A stretch of DNA of 64,000 nt from Brevundimonas subvibrioides (GCF_002280785.1 NZ_NCEQ01000012.1:1-64000); one strand, 5' to 3'; positions 16,226-25,655 are shown, counted from the stretch's first letter. Numbers and translations: made by a program. The notes: generated by a model not told the origin, from the sequence alone.

Positions 16226-17874
16226 CCGCCTCTGTGAACCGCTTCGTCGCCCTGGCCTGCGCCGCCCTCGTGGCCGCAGGCGCCGCCGCTCCCGCGACGG
16301 CCCAGACCTATGGCGCGCGCCAGACGGTCGCGGCGGGTTCCGGTCCGCAGCTGGTCAACCTGCCGCGCGGCACCTCCTTCGCCGTCGACCTGCCCGCAGA
16401 TGCGCGGGACGTCATCGTGTCGAACCCGGCCGTGGCCGAGGCCAATGTGCATTCGCCGCGCCGCATCACCGTCATCGGCATCGCGCCCGGCGAGACCGAC
16501 GCGGTCTTCCTCGACGCCGCCGGCCGCCAGATCCTGACCCTGCGCGTCCGCGTCGACGCCGGCACCTCGGCCCTGCAGGACACGCTCAGCCGCATCGCTC
16601 CGGGGGCCCAGGTCCACGCCGAGGCGGTCAACGACAGCATCATCCTGACCGGCATGGTCACCAGCACCGCCGAGGCCGAACGGATCGTCTCGGTCGCCCG
16701 CGCCTTCGTCTCGGCGCCGGAGAAGGTGCTGAACATGCTCAGCGTCGCCGGTTCGGACCAGGTCACGCTGAAGGTCCGGGTGGTCGAGGTTCAGCGCAAC
16801 GCCATCAAGCAGCTCGGGCTCGCCACCAACGTCGTCTACAACGACGGCAACTCGTCGATCGGATTCGGCCGGGGCAATACCTGGGGCGCCAACGGCAACT
16901 ATCTGGGCGGCAACGGCCTCTGCTACGGCGAGAACAACGCCCGCACGACCAACTACGACAACCAGGTCCAGACCGGGTCGAACACGAGCAACGGCACGAC
17001 CACGACCACCACCAACGGCACGACCAACATCAACCAGGTGCAGGGCGGCATGGAGGGCGAACCGGGCCCCTATACGCTGGTCGGAACCGCCGTCACCGGG
17101 GCGATCACCAGCACGCTCGGCAGCACGGTGACCAACGCCATCACCGGCCTGGCCCAGACGCTCTATTCGACGGTCACCGGCACCAATACCCAGAACTGCC
17201 TTGAGGCGTTCGAGCGCGTCGGCCTGGTGCGCACCCTGGCCGAGCCCAACCTGACGGCGGTCAACGGCGAAAGCGCCAGCTTCCTGGCCGGCGGCGAGTT
17301 CCCGGTGCCGATCGGCCGCGACCGCGACGGCAATCTGACCATCGAATACAAGCCCTACGGCGTCAGCCTCGCCTTCCGACCCATTGTCCTGTCGGGCGGA
17401 AACATCTCGCTGCAAGTGTCGATGGAGGTTTCCGAACTGTCCTCGACAGGCGGACTGACAATCGGGGCAGGCACGGTCTCTGCCATCTCCCTGCCGGGTC
17501 TCGGCGTACGCCGCTCGGCCACCACGGTCGAACTGCCCTCGGGCGGGTCGATGATGATCGCGGGCCTGCTGCAGGAAAGCACCCGCCAGACGGTCGATTC
17601 CCTGCCCGGCGTGACCAACCTTCCGGTGCTCGGTTCGCTGTTCCGGTCGCGCGACTATCTGTCGGGCGAGACCGAACTGGTGATGATCGTGGAGCCCTAT
17701 ATCGTCAGTCCGACCTCTCCCGGCCGGATGCAGACGCCCGCTGACGGCCTGCGCATCGCCAACGACGCCCAGACCATCTTCTTCGGCCAGTTGAACCAGG
17801 CCTATGGATCCCCCGCCCCCACCGCCTCGCCCTCGGCCGGATGGCAGGGCCCCGTCGGCTATGTGATCGAGTGA
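16222..17874 (+). CDS. cpaC: Outer-membrane secretin CpaC/RcpA
   Basis: Forms the outer-membrane channel for the Tad pilus. In 550 residues it has a signal peptide (about 1-28), a pilus N domain (NLPRGTSFAVDLPADARDVIVSNPAVAEA), a BON-like segment and the secretin domain (VRTLAEPNLTAVNGESASFLAGGEFPVP, then LPGLGVRRSATTVELPSGGSMMIAGLLQ, then FRSRDYLSGETELVMIVEPYIV). Between about residues 213 and 328 lies an Asn/Thr/Gly-rich low-complexity insert with two cysteines, unusual for this family core. It overlaps cpaB by 4 nt. Confidence 0.93.
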   Translation: MTASVNRFVALACAALVAAGAAAPATAQTYGARQTVAAGSGPQLVNLPRGTSFAVDLPADARDVIVSNPAVAEANVHSPRRITVIGIAPGETDAVFLDAAGRQILTLRVRVDAGTSALQDTLSRIAPGAQVHAEAVNDSIILTGMVTSTAEAERIVSVARAFVSAPEKVLNMLSVAGSDQVTLKVRVVEVQRNAIKQLGLATNVVYNDGNSSIGFGRGNTWGANGNYLGGNGLCYGENNARTTNYDNQVQTGSNTSNGTTTTTTNGTTNINQVQGGMEGEPGPYTLVGTAVTGAITSTLGSTVTNAITGLAQTLYSTVTGTNTQNCLEAFERVGLVRTLAEPNLTAVNGESASFLAGGEFPVPIGRDRDGNLTIEYKPYGVSLAFRPIVLSGGNISLQVSMEVSELSSTGGLTIGAGTVSAISLPGLGVRRSATTVELPSGGSMMIAGLLQESTRQTVDSLPGVTNLPVLGSLFRSRDYLSGETELVMIVEPYIVSPTSPGRMQTPADGLRIANDAQTIFFGQLNQAYGSPAPTASPSAGWQGPVGYVIE

Positions 17875-17882
17875 GCGCCGCC

Positions 17883-18560
17883 ATGACCCGTTCTTCCCTG
17901 ATCGTGCTCGCCTCGGCGGTCCTGCTGGCCGCCCCGCTGGCGGCCTGCGGCGGCGCCGCCGGTTCCGGACCGGTTCCCCTGACGCCGACCTCGCGCTTCG
18001 CCTTGCAGGTCGAACCGGGCATCGACCGCGTGGCTTTCGCCGTGCACGAGACGGGCCTGTCGGAAAACCAGACCCTGGCCCTGGGCGACATGGTTAATCG
18101 TTTCGCCGGCGAAGGCGCGCCGATGCTGACGGTCGAGGCGCCCTCGGGTGACGACCCCGTCTCGTCGGACGTCGCCTGGCGGATCAAGGGCGCCCTCGAA
18201 GCGCAGGGCGTGCCGCCCCACCAGGTCCGGGTCGTGACCTATATCGCGCCCGATCCCCGCGCCCCGGTGCTGGTCGGGTTCGACACCGTCCGGGCCGCCG
18301 TGCCCCAGTGCGGGACCAGCTGGACCAATCTCGGCCGCACCGGCGCCAACGCCGGCTACGCCAACTTCGGTTGCGCGGTGAACGCCAACCTCGCCGCCCA
18401 GATCGCCGATCCCCGCGACATCGTTTCGCCGCGCGCCATCCAGCCGGGCAGCGCCGCACGCCGCGCGGTCGTGTTCGACAAATACCGGCTGGGCGAGCCG
18501 ACGGCGGCGACGCGCGAACCGATGATCGAGAACGAGCGCGTCTCGAATGCGGTGGACTGA
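17883..18560 (+). CDS. cpaD: Pilus assembly lipoprotein CpaD
   Basis: CpaD supports secretin assembly at the outer membrane. The 225-residue protein starts with a lipoprotein signal ending in LAAC, then shows the CpaD pattern RFALQVEPG...IDRVAFAVHETGLSENQTLALGDMVNRF. Near the C-terminus it has CGTSWTNLGRTGANAGYANFGCAVNANLAAQIADPRDIVSPR, the family signature with its conserved Cys pair. ATG 17883 places the signal peptide at the N-terminus; it follows cpaC by 8 bp. Confidence 0.92.
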   Translation: MTRSSLIVLASAVLLAAPLAACGGAAGSGPVPLTPTSRFALQVEPGIDRVAFAVHETGLSENQTLALGDMVNRFAGEGAPMLTVEAPSGDDPVSSDVAWRIKGALEAQGVPPHQVRVVTYIAPDPRAPVLVGFDTVRAAVPQCGTSWTNLGRTGANAGYANFGCAVNANLAAQIADPRDIVSPRAIQPGSAARRAVVFDKYRLGEPTAATREPMIENERVSNAVD

Positions 18561-18566
18561 CGCGAC

Positions 18567-20087
18567 ATGACCAACGCCTCCGCCTCCCGCCCTTTTGACG
18601 ACCTCGACGACGAGTTCGACGCCGACCTCGACTTCATGCCGGCCGCCGCGCTGTCGCCGGACGCCGACATCAATCCGCGCGAGCCGCTGCAGTTCACCGC
18701 TCCGGCCGGCGCTCCGGCTCCGGCTCCAGCAGGAGCGGTCGTCGCCCATCCCGGCCTGCCGATGGCGTCGGGACCCGGCCCCGCGCCGGGCTACAACCCG
18801 GTCGGCGAACTGGTGGCCGGCGCCTCCGCCGCCTTCGCGCCCCAGCTCTCCGGGCTGCAGAACGAGGTCACGGTTCCGCGCATCGCCATCCACGTCTTCG
18901 CCGAGCGTCAGGACACCCTCGCCGCCGCCGAGCGCGCCGGCCAGGACCGGCGCATGTCCCGCGCCACGACCCAGATCCGCGTCGGCGGCATCCCGGGCGC
19001 CCTGGACGCCTATTCGCACGAGCCCACGCCGCCCCTGATCATCGTCGAATGCCTCGAGGATCCCCAGGCCCTGCTGTGGCAGGTCGACCGCCTGGCCGAG
19101 GTGTGCGACCCCGGCACCAAGGTTGTCGTTATCGGCGCGACCAACGACATCATCCTGTTCCGCGAGCTGATGAAGCGGGGCGTCAGCGAATATCTGGTCG
19201 CCCCGATCCAGCCGCTTCAGCTCATCGCCGCGATCGGCGGACTGTTCTCCGACCCGGCCCAGCCGTTCGTCGGCCGCTCGATCGCCTTCGTCGGCGCACG
19301 AGGCGGGGCGGGGGCCTCCTCGGTCGCGCACAACACCGCCTATGCGATGTCGGAGCGGATCGGAGCCAACACCGTCATCGTCGACTACGACCTGCCGTTC
19401 GGCACAGCGGGCCTCGACTTCAACCAGGACCCGCTGTCGGGCGTGGCCGACGCCCTGGGCCAGCCCGACCGGCTGGACGCCGTCCTGCTGGACCGGATGA
19501 TGGTCCGCTGCACCGACAAGCTGTCGCTGTTCGCGGCGCCCGCGACCCTCGACACGGACTGGGACATCTCGCCCGACGCCTTCGAGGAAGTCACCGCCCA
19601 GATCCGCGGCACCGCGCCCTTCGTGGTCCTGGACCTGCCGCACATCTGGACCGGCTGGATGCGCAAGACCCTGATTTCGGCCGATGAGGTCGTGGTCGTG
19701 GCGACGCCGGATCTGGCCAGCCTGCGCAATGCCAAGAACATGATCGACCTGATCCGCTCGGGTCGTCCGAACGACGCGCCGCCCCGGCTGGTGCTGAATC
19801 AGGTCGGCGTGCCGGGTCGCCCGGAAATCCCGGCCAAGGACTTCGGCGCGGCCCTCGGCATCCATCCCAGCCTGTCGATTCCGTTCGACGCCAAGCTGTT
19901 CGGCATGGCGGCCAACAATGGCCAGATGATTCTCGACGCGGGGGCCAGGTCCAAGGCCGCCGAGGCCTTCCAGACCCTGGCCCAGATCGTCTCGCGCCGC
20001 GAACTGCCGATGATCGCCGGGCCCGGCAAGGCGTCGAAAGGCGAACAGAAGTCGATGTTCTCCGGTCTGTTCAAGAAGAAGACCTGA
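18567..20087 (+). CDS. cpaE: Pilus assembly ATPase-like protein CpaE/TadZ
   Basis: TadZ/CpaE localises the pilus machine to the cell pole. The 506-residue protein has an acidic, Ala/Pro-rich N-terminus, a receiver-like domain (about 105-225, with LIIVECLEDPQALLWQVDRLAEV), and a MinD/ParA-type domain from about 236. The P-loop reads ARGGAGASSVAHN, so the usual Lys after Gly is replaced (GGxGK becomes GGAGA). Other MinD landmarks remain (VIVDYDLPFGTAGLDFNQDP and VLDLPHIWTGW). Weak or no ATP hydrolysis is possible. Confidence 0.92.
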   Translation: MTNASASRPFDDLDDEFDADLDFMPAAALSPDADINPREPLQFTAPAGAPAPAPAGAVVAHPGLPMASGPGPAPGYNPVGELVAGASAAFAPQLSGLQNEVTVPRIAIHVFAERQDTLAAAERAGQDRRMSRATTQIRVGGIPGALDAYSHEPTPPLIIVECLEDPQALLWQVDRLAEVCDPGTKVVVIGATNDIILFRELMKRGVSEYLVAPIQPLQLIAAIGGLFSDPAQPFVGRSIAFVGARGGAGASSVAHNTAYAMSERIGANTVIVDYDLPFGTAGLDFNQDPLSGVADALGQPDRLDAVLLDRMMVRCTDKLSLFAAPATLDTDWDISPDAFEEVTAQIRGTAPFVVLDLPHIWTGWMRKTLISADEVVVVATPDLASLRNAKNMIDLIRSGRPNDAPPRLVLNQVGVPGRPEIPAKDFGAALGIHPSLSIPFDAKLFGMAANNGQMILDAGARSKAAEAFQTLAQIVSRRELPMIAGPGKASKGEQKSMFSGLFKKKT

Positions 20088-20090
20088 CGG

Positions 20091-21722
20091 GTGTTCGGAA
20101 AGCGTACATCCCAGCCCGGCGGCGTGGCGACCCAGCCCCGGCCCGCGCCTGCGCCCCAGCCGGTCGAGGCGTTCGATGCCGCCTTGCCGCCGCAACCGGC
20201 CCAGGGCCAGCAGACCCAGGCCTTCGCCTATTCCGCCGAGGCCCCGCCGGCCGAGACCGGGTTCGCCCACACCTCCGGACGTGCGGCGTCCGCCCCGCCG
20301 TCGCCCGCCGCCGATCGCCTTGATGCGCTCGCCGCGCGACCCAGGCCGGCCGCCGCCCCGACGCCGAATGCCGGACCCGGACCCAAGGCGACCCCCGGCT
20401 TCGAACAGCTGAAGAAGGCCCAGGCGGTCGCCGAGATCGTCCGCGAGCAGAGCGACTATTACCACGCCACGAAGACGACGATCTTCAACGCGCTGATGAA
20501 CACGATCGACCTGGCCCAGCTGGCCCAGCTGGACACCAAGGCCGCGTCGGAAGAGATCCGCGACATCGTCGCCGAACTGGTGGCGATCAAGAACGTCTCC
20601 ATGTCGGTGGCCGAGCAGGAGCATCTGGTCCAGGACATCGTCAACGACGTCCTGGGTTACGGCCCGCTGGAGCCGCTGCTGGGCCGCGACGACATCGCCG
20701 ACATCATGGTCAATGGCGCCGGCCGGGTGTTCATCGAGGTCAACGGCAAGGTCCAGCTGACCAATGTCCGCTTCCGCGACAACACCCAGCTGATGAACAT
20801 CTGCCAGCGGATCGTGAGCCAGGTCGGCCGCCGCGTGGACGAGAGCTCCCCGATCTGCGACGCCCGCCTCCCGGACGGCAGCCGCGTCAACGTCATCGCC
20901 CCGCCGCTGGCCATCGACGGCCCGACCCTGACGATCCGGAAGTTCAAAAAAGACAAGCTGACGATGAAGAACCTGGTGGAGTACGCCTCCATCAGCCCGG
21001 AAGGGGCCCGCGTCCTGGGCGTCATCGGCGCCTGCCGCTGCAACATCGTCATCTCGGGCGGCACGGGTTCGGGCAAGACCACCCTGCTGAACACCCTGAC
21101 CGCCTTCATCGACCCCACGGAACGGGTCATCACCTGCGAGGACGCCGCCGAGCTGCAGCTGCAGCAGCCGCACGTCGTCCGTCTGGAAACCCGCCCGCCC
21201 AACCTCGAGGGCCAGGGCACGATCACCATGCGGGATCTGGTCAAGAACTGCCTGCGGATGCGCCCCGAGCGGATCATCGTCGGCGAGGTGCGCGGACCGG
21301 AGGCCTTCGACCTGCTGCAGGCGATGAACACCGGCCACGACGGCTCGATGGGCACGCTGCACGCCAACAGCCCGCGCGAAGCCATCAGCCGGATGGAATC
21401 GATGATCACCATGGGCGGCTACGGCCTGCCGTCCAAGACGATCCGCGAGATGATCGTCGGCTCGGTCGACGTCATCATCCAGGCCGCGCGCCTGCGCGAC
21501 GGCTCGCGCCGCATCACCCACATCACCGAGGTGGTGGGGCTGGAAGGCGAGGTGATCGTGACCCAGGACCTGTTCGTCTACGAGATCACCGGCGAGGACG
21601 AGAACGGCAAGATCGTCGGCCGTCACCGTTCGACCGGCATCGCCCGGCCCCGCTTCTGGGACCGCGCCCGCTACTATGGCCTGGAGCGCGAGCTGGCCGA
21701 AGCGCTCGACGCGGCGGAGTAG
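20091..21722 (+). CDS. cpaF: Pilus assembly ATPase CpaF/TadA
   Basis: The hexameric ATPase powering Flp pilus extension and retraction. The 543-residue protein has a Pro/Ala-rich N-terminal tail (1-100), the N1 domain (KNVSMSVAEQEHLVQDIVNDVLGYGPLEPLL), then Walker A GGTGSGKTTLLN, ITCEDAAELQLQ, the Asp box (MRDLVKNCLRMRPERIIVGEVRGPEAFDLLQAMNTGHDGSMGTLHANSPREA) and the His box. The start is GTG, 4 bp after the cpaE stop. Downstream tadB follows by 5 bp. Confidence 0.95.
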   Translation: MFGKRTSQPGGVATQPRPAPAPQPVEAFDAALPPQPAQGQQTQAFAYSAEAPPAETGFAHTSGRAASAPPSPAADRLDALAARPRPAAAPTPNAGPGPKATPGFEQLKKAQAVAEIVREQSDYYHATKTTIFNALMNTIDLAQLAQLDTKAASEEIRDIVAELVAIKNVSMSVAEQEHLVQDIVNDVLGYGPLEPLLGRDDIADIMVNGAGRVFIEVNGKVQLTNVRFRDNTQLMNICQRIVSQVGRRVDESSPICDARLPDGSRVNVIAPPLAIDGPTLTIRKFKKDKLTMKNLVEYASISPEGARVLGVIGACRCNIVISGGTGSGKTTLLNTLTAFIDPTERVITCEDAAELQLQQPHVVRLETRPPNLEGQGTITMRDLVKNCLRMRPERIIVGEVRGPEAFDLLQAMNTGHDGSMGTLHANSPREAISRMESMITMGGYGLPSKTIREMIVGSVDVIIQAARLRDGSRRITHITEVVGLEGEVIVTQDLFVYEITGEDENGKIVGRHRSTGIARPRFWDRARYYGLERELAEALDAAE

Positions 21723-21727
21723 GCGAG

Positions 21728-22708
21728 ATGCTGCCGATCCTCGCCGCCGTCCTCGCCTTCATCACCATCGGCGGCCTGGGCTGGGCCTTCGTCGGCGGCG
21801 ATGATTCCAGCGCCCAGGCCCTGAAGCGCGCTGAAGGATTCACCTCTCCCTCGGCGCGCAACGCGCGCGTCAAGGCCGCGAAGGCGGAGGCCAATACGCC
21901 CGAAGCCCGACGCAAGGCCATCGAGCTTCAACTCAAGGAGGCCGACCGCCAGGAGCGCAAGGCCCGTATGACGATGGCGGCCAAGCTGAAACATGCCGGC
22001 CTCGCCATGACGATCAGGACCTTCACGATCATCAGCATCGCCGCCGGGGTCATCGTCTTCCTGCTGGCGCTGCTGTTCGGGCCGAACGTCTTCGTCGCCC
22101 TGGGCGCGGGCCTGGTCGCCGGTCTGGGCCTGCCGCGCTGGGTTGTCGGCTTCATCGGCAAGAGCCGGATGAAGAAGTTCGCAGCCGAATTCCCCAACGC
22201 CGTCGACATCATCGTGCGCGGCATCAAGACCGGCCTGCCGGTGCACGACTGTTTCAAGATCATCGCCAGGGAAAGCCCCGCGCCGCTCGGTCCCGAGTTC
22301 CAGAAACTGGTCGAGGGGCTGGGCGTGGGCCTGACCCTCGCCCAGGCCCTCGACCGGATGTACGAACGGATGCCGACGCCGGAGCTGAAGTTCTTCGCCA
22401 TCGTCATCGCCATCCAGCAGAAGACCGGCGGCAACCTGGCCGAGGCGCTGGGCAACCTGTCGACCGTGCTGCGTGCGCGCCGGATGATGGGCGAGAAGAT
22501 CAAGGCCCTGTCGTCCGAGGCGGTGGCCTCGGCGGGCATCATCGGCTCCATGCCGCCCGTGGTCATGATCCTCGTCTCGATCACGACCCCCAGCTACATG
22601 CTGCTGATGTTCACCGACTTCCGCGGCCAGATCATGCTGCTGTGCGGCGCCACCTGGATGGCGATCGGCATCTTCGTGATGAAGCGCATGATCTCGTTCA
22701 AGTTCTAG
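21728..22708 (+). CDS. tadB: Pilus platform protein TadB (type II secretion F domain)
   Basis: Inner-membrane platform of the Tad pilus, 326 residues. It has membrane helices near 5-25, 97-118 and 275-320. The T2SSF domain is about 150-290 (FAAEFPNAVDIIVRGIKTGLPVHDCFKIIARE and FFAIVIAIQQKTGGNLAEALGNLSTVLRAR), where the QxxTGGNLxEAL motif is diagnostic. It pairs with TadC, encoded next (10 bp gap). Confidence 0.94.
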   Translation: MLPILAAVLAFITIGGLGWAFVGGDDSSAQALKRAEGFTSPSARNARVKAAKAEANTPEARRKAIELQLKEADRQERKARMTMAAKLKHAGLAMTIRTFTIISIAAGVIVFLLALLFGPNVFVALGAGLVAGLGLPRWVVGFIGKSRMKKFAAEFPNAVDIIVRGIKTGLPVHDCFKIIARESPAPLGPEFQKLVEGLGVGLTLAQALDRMYERMPTPELKFFAIVIAIQQKTGGNLAEALGNLSTVLRARRMMGEKIKALSSEAVASAGIIGSMPPVVMILVSITTPSYMLLMFTDFRGQIMLLCGATWMAIGIFVMKRMISFKF

Positions 22709-22717
22709 GAGGGCGAG

Positions 22718-23737
22718 ATGGAATCCATCATGCGCGCCATCGTCGAGCCGGTGAACCTGATCAGCCTGGCTGTGGCCGTGCTGGTCTTCGCCACCATCCT
22801 GACCCTGCTGGGCGGAATGGGCAGCGGCGTGGCCCTGGAAAGCCGGATGAAGGCGGTCGCCGTCCGCCGCGACGAGCTGAAGCGCCGGTCGCGTCAGGCC
22901 ATTGCAGCCGGCGGCGGCGGACTTCGCCACACCGACGACGGCTTCAAGAAAACGGTCGTCGACCGGCTGAACCTGACCAAGATGCTGGAGGACCCCAAGG
23001 TCGTCGAGCAGATGGCCCAGGCTGGCTTCCGCGGGCCGCGGCCGCTGACGACCTTCTACTTCTTCCGCTTCGCATCGCCCTTCGTCGGTTTCGCCCTGGC
23101 AGGGATATACATCTTCTTCATCAACGACTTCGGCCAGCCGTTGATGGTCAAGGTGGCGATCGTGATGGCGGGCGCCATGGCCGGGTTCTACGCCCCGAAC
23201 ATGTTCCTCCAGAACGTGATCGCCAAGCGCAAGACGTCGATCATGCAGGCCTTTCCCGACGCGCTCGACCTGATGCTGATCTGCGTCGAGGCGGGGATGT
23301 CGATCGAGTCCGCGATCGTGAAGGTGGCCCAGGAGATCGGCACCACCTCCATAGCCCTGGCCGAGGAACTCAGCCTGCTGTCCGCCGAGCTCAGCTATCT
23401 GCCGGAGCGGCGCATGGCCTACGAGGGCCTGGCCAAGCGCACCAACCATCCGGGCGTCCGCGCCGTGGCCACGGCCATGGTCCAGGCCGAACAGTACGGC
23501 ACGCCCCTGGGGTCGGCGCTGCGGACCATGGCCAAGGAAAACCGCGACCTGCGCCTCTCGGCGGCGGAGAAGAAGGCCGCGGCCCTGCCGGCCCAGCTGA
23601 CCGTGCCGATGATCCTGTTCTTCCTGCCGGTGCTGTTCACCGTCATCCTGGGTCCGGCCATCATCAAGATCCAGGACACCATGGCCTCGAATGCGGCCAG
23701 GGACGTGCCCCGCGCCGAGCAGAGCGCGGAGAAATAG
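22718..23737 (+). CDS. tadC: Pilus platform protein TadC (type II secretion F domain)
   Basis: Second platform protein, 339 residues. It has an N-terminal helix (about 12-35), two central helices (about 110-165), the T2SSF domain (FPDALDLMLICVEAGMSIESAIVKVAQEI and AMVQAEQYGTPLGSALRTMAKE), and a final helix (about 295-318). It ends the operon; the next gene is on the opposite strand and starts close by. A good GGAGG-like site lies before its ATG. Confidence 0.94.
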   Translation: MESIMRAIVEPVNLISLAVAVLVFATILTLLGGMGSGVALESRMKAVAVRRDELKRRSRQAIAAGGGGLRHTDDGFKKTVVDRLNLTKMLEDPKVVEQMAQAGFRGPRPLTTFYFFRFASPFVGFALAGIYIFFINDFGQPLMVKVAIVMAGAMAGFYAPNMFLQNVIAKRKTSIMQAFPDALDLMLICVEAGMSIESAIVKVAQEIGTTSIALAEELSLLSAELSYLPERRMAYEGLAKRTNHPGVRAVATAMVQAEQYGTPLGSALRTMAKENRDLRLSAAEKKAAALPAQLTVPMILFFLPVLFTVILGPAIIKIQDTMASNAARDVPRAEQSAEK

Positions 23738-23743
23738 GTCCGC

Positions 23744-24175
23744 CTACAGGCTGTCGACCTTCAGCTTCAACGCCTCGCCGATGGCTTCGCAGGCGGTGCG
23801 GATCGTCTTCTTGTGCTTGTCGTGGAAGCCTTCGCCGCGGAAGCCGGAGAAGATGAAGCCGTTGGCGATGATGCAGCTGCCGGGCTCGAGCTCTTCGATC
23901 TCGTAGTAGCGGACTACGTTGAACAGCCAGCCGCGCTTCTCGGTCCAGACCAGCTGGGCGTTCGGCTGCCAGTCGGCGACGCGACCGGTGACCTGACGCT
24001 CCGGCAGGCCTTCGATGCGTTCCGTCAGATTGATCACGCCGCCGAAGGCGATGGTTCCGCTGACGCCCGTCTCGATCGGGTTCCACTGGTCCCAGCCCGG
24101 CAGGTCGGCGATGACCTCCCAGATCCTGTCGGAAGGGGCGCGGACGCCGACGCGTTTCTCGATCTTGAAGTTCAT
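23744..24175 (-). CDS. SRPBCC (START/Bet v1-like) protein
   Basis: A 143-residue one-domain protein of the polyketide-cyclase/AHSA1-like SRPBCC fold. The pattern is clear: FKIEKRVGVRAPSDRIWEVIADLPGWDQWNPIETGV at the N-terminus, a central beta region (QLVWTEKRGWLFNVVRYYEIEEL) and a C-terminal amphipathic helix (KKTIRTACEAIGEALKLKV). Such proteins bind hydrophobic ligands; no ligand can be assigned. It converges on tadC with 6 bp between the stops. Confidence 0.85.
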   Translation of the reverse strand: MNFKIEKRVGVRAPSDRIWEVIADLPGWDQWNPIETGVSGTIAFGGVINLTERIEGLPERQVTGRVADWQPNAQLVWTEKRGWLFNVVRYYEIEELEPGSCIIANGFIFSGFRGEGFHDKHKKTIRTACEAIGEALKLKVDSL

Positions 24176-24212
24176 GGTCGTGATTTCGCAAGCCTCCCGC
24201 CCGGACGCAAGG

Positions 24213-25508
24213 CTAACGGTTGCCCTCCGGCCCCGGCTGGGAGGCGGGCGGCGCGTCGGGTGCGGGATTGTCCTCGACGCCCGGGGTGGGGTCGTAGCGC
24301 AGCACCGGGCTGAGGTAGGCCAGGGCGACGCCCGCCGCCAGCAGGGCTGCGTTGGCCGCGAACGGCGCCCACTCGACCAGCTCGTACAGCGCTACCCCGA
24401 CCACCGGCGGCACCAGGAAACTGAGCCCCGCCAGCGACATCATCAGCCCGGCGATGGCCCCCTGCTCGTGCGGCCCCACTGCGATCGAGGCGCCCGCCGT
24501 GAAGCCCGGCCGGGCGAAACCGACGCCCATCGACACCACGGCATAGCCGACGACGACGCCGAAATAGGCCGGGGCCGCGATCGTCATCAGGTTGCCGATC
24601 AGGGCCAGGATCGCCCCCCAGCGCATCAGCTGGAGCGGCTGCATCTTGAGCAGGGGGATCAGTCCCCATTGCACCATCAGGGTCGCCAGGGCGCCGGCGA
24701 ACATGGCCAGACCGATGAAGGGCTGGGCCTGGCGCGCCTCCATCCCCGTGGCCGCGAACTCGTCGATGATGTGAAAACCCAGGACCGAGATGTTGACCGC
24801 CTGGGCCCCTGTGATGAACAGGCCGTACAGCAGGAAGTCGCGCACACGCCGGTCGCGCCACAGGCCCCTGGCGGCGTCGCCGCGTCGCCCGCTGGGCGAG
24901 GGGGTGCGGACCACCTCGCCGCTCGGCAGCTTGAACCAGACGACCAGCAGCACGACCAGGCCGACCAGGGCGTAGACGTACATCGGTCCCGCCAGCCCCA
25001 CGAGCGGCAGGATGAAGAAGGGCGACAGCACCGGCCCGATCACCGTGCCCAGGCCCTGGGCCGAGGCCAGCAGAGACATGGCCTGGGTCCGCTGCTCCGG
25101 GGTGGTGCGGTCCGCGACATAGGCCTGGGAGGCAATGGGGGAGGCGGAGCCGAACACGCCGTAGATGGTCCGGGCCGTCGTCATCAGGATGAAGGCGACG
25201 CCGGCCCCCAGCCAGCCCTCGATGCCGGAGGTCGCCGCCAGACCAAAGCCGGTCATCGAGACGACGAAGCCTGTCAGGCCGATCAGGATGACCTTCTTGC
25301 GCCCGATACTGTCCGACCAGCGCGCCCATAACGGCGAGGTGAACGTCCACATCAGGGCCGAGATGGCGAAGGTGGCGGCGACGAGGGTGTCGGCCAGATG
25401 GAACTCGCGCCCGATCGCCGGCAGCACCGACTGCAGCCCCATGTTCCCCGCCGTCGCGATCAGGCTGACGGCGAACAGGATCATGAAGGCGGGAGAGCGA
25501 GGGGACAT
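24213..25508 (-). CDS. MFS transporter, TetA-like drug:proton antiporter family
   Basis: A 12-helix efflux transporter of 431 residues. The MFS motif A between helices 2 and 3 reads GRKKVILIGLTGF preceded by LWARWSDSI. The LSPFFILPLVG and MSLLASAQGLGTVIGPVLS segments are close to the TetA/TCR group, including the helix-5 antiporter motif (GxGxxxGPVxG-like). The substrate cannot be read. ATG 25508 gives the normal short N-terminus (MSPRSPAF). Reading further upstream would run through a palindromic repeat. The C-terminal tail is Pro/Asp-rich. Confidence 0.9.
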   Translation of the reverse strand: MSPRSPAFMILFAVSLIATAGNMGLQSVLPAIGREFHLADTLVAATFAISALMWTFTSPLWARWSDSIGRKKVILIGLTGFVVSMTGFGLAATSGIEGWLGAGVAFILMTTARTIYGVFGSASPIASQAYVADRTTPEQRTQAMSLLASAQGLGTVIGPVLSPFFILPLVGLAGPMYVYALVGLVVLLVVWFKLPSGEVVRTPSPSGRRGDAARGLWRDRRVRDFLLYGLFITGAQAVNISVLGFHIIDEFAATGMEARQAQPFIGLAMFAGALATLMVQWGLIPLLKMQPLQLMRWGAILALIGNLMTIAAPAYFGVVVGYAVVSMGVGFARPGFTAGASIAVGPHEQGAIAGLMMSLAGLSFLVPPVVGVALYELVEWAPFAANAALLAAGVALAYLSPVLRYDPTPGVEDNPAPDAPPASQPGPEGNR

Positions 25509-25524
25509 TCGAGATGCATAGCCT

Positions 25525-25655
25525 AATCCTCCCCTATCGGGGGAGCCAACGACCCCGAAGCGGTGAAGGGGGCCAGCCCCGGACACCGAATTCGCCGTTG
25601 GCCCCCTCCGTCTCTGCGCTTCGCTTCGAGCCACCTCCCCCGATGGGGGAGGATT
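25525..25655. repeat. Composite palindromic element, CTCCCCC family, copy 1
   Basis: A 131-bp element starting AATCCTCCCC-TATCG-GGGGAG and ending CTCCCCC-GATG-GGGGAGGATT. Inside, small hairpins (CGAAGCG-type) follow on each side, then a pair of GGGGGCC/GGCCCCC blocks. It lies between divergent genes (MFS and SRPBCC). It matches 31386-31516 in arms and internal order, so it is a dispersed repeat. Confidence 0.85.

Noticed and set aside
17859..21626. A 1255-codon open frame on the minus strand across cpaD-cpaE-cpaF
   Set aside because: It is antisense to three well-recognised pilus genes; its translation is low-complexity Asp/Gly/Arg/His-rich with no domain. Long antisense frames are an artefact of high GC in third codon positions.
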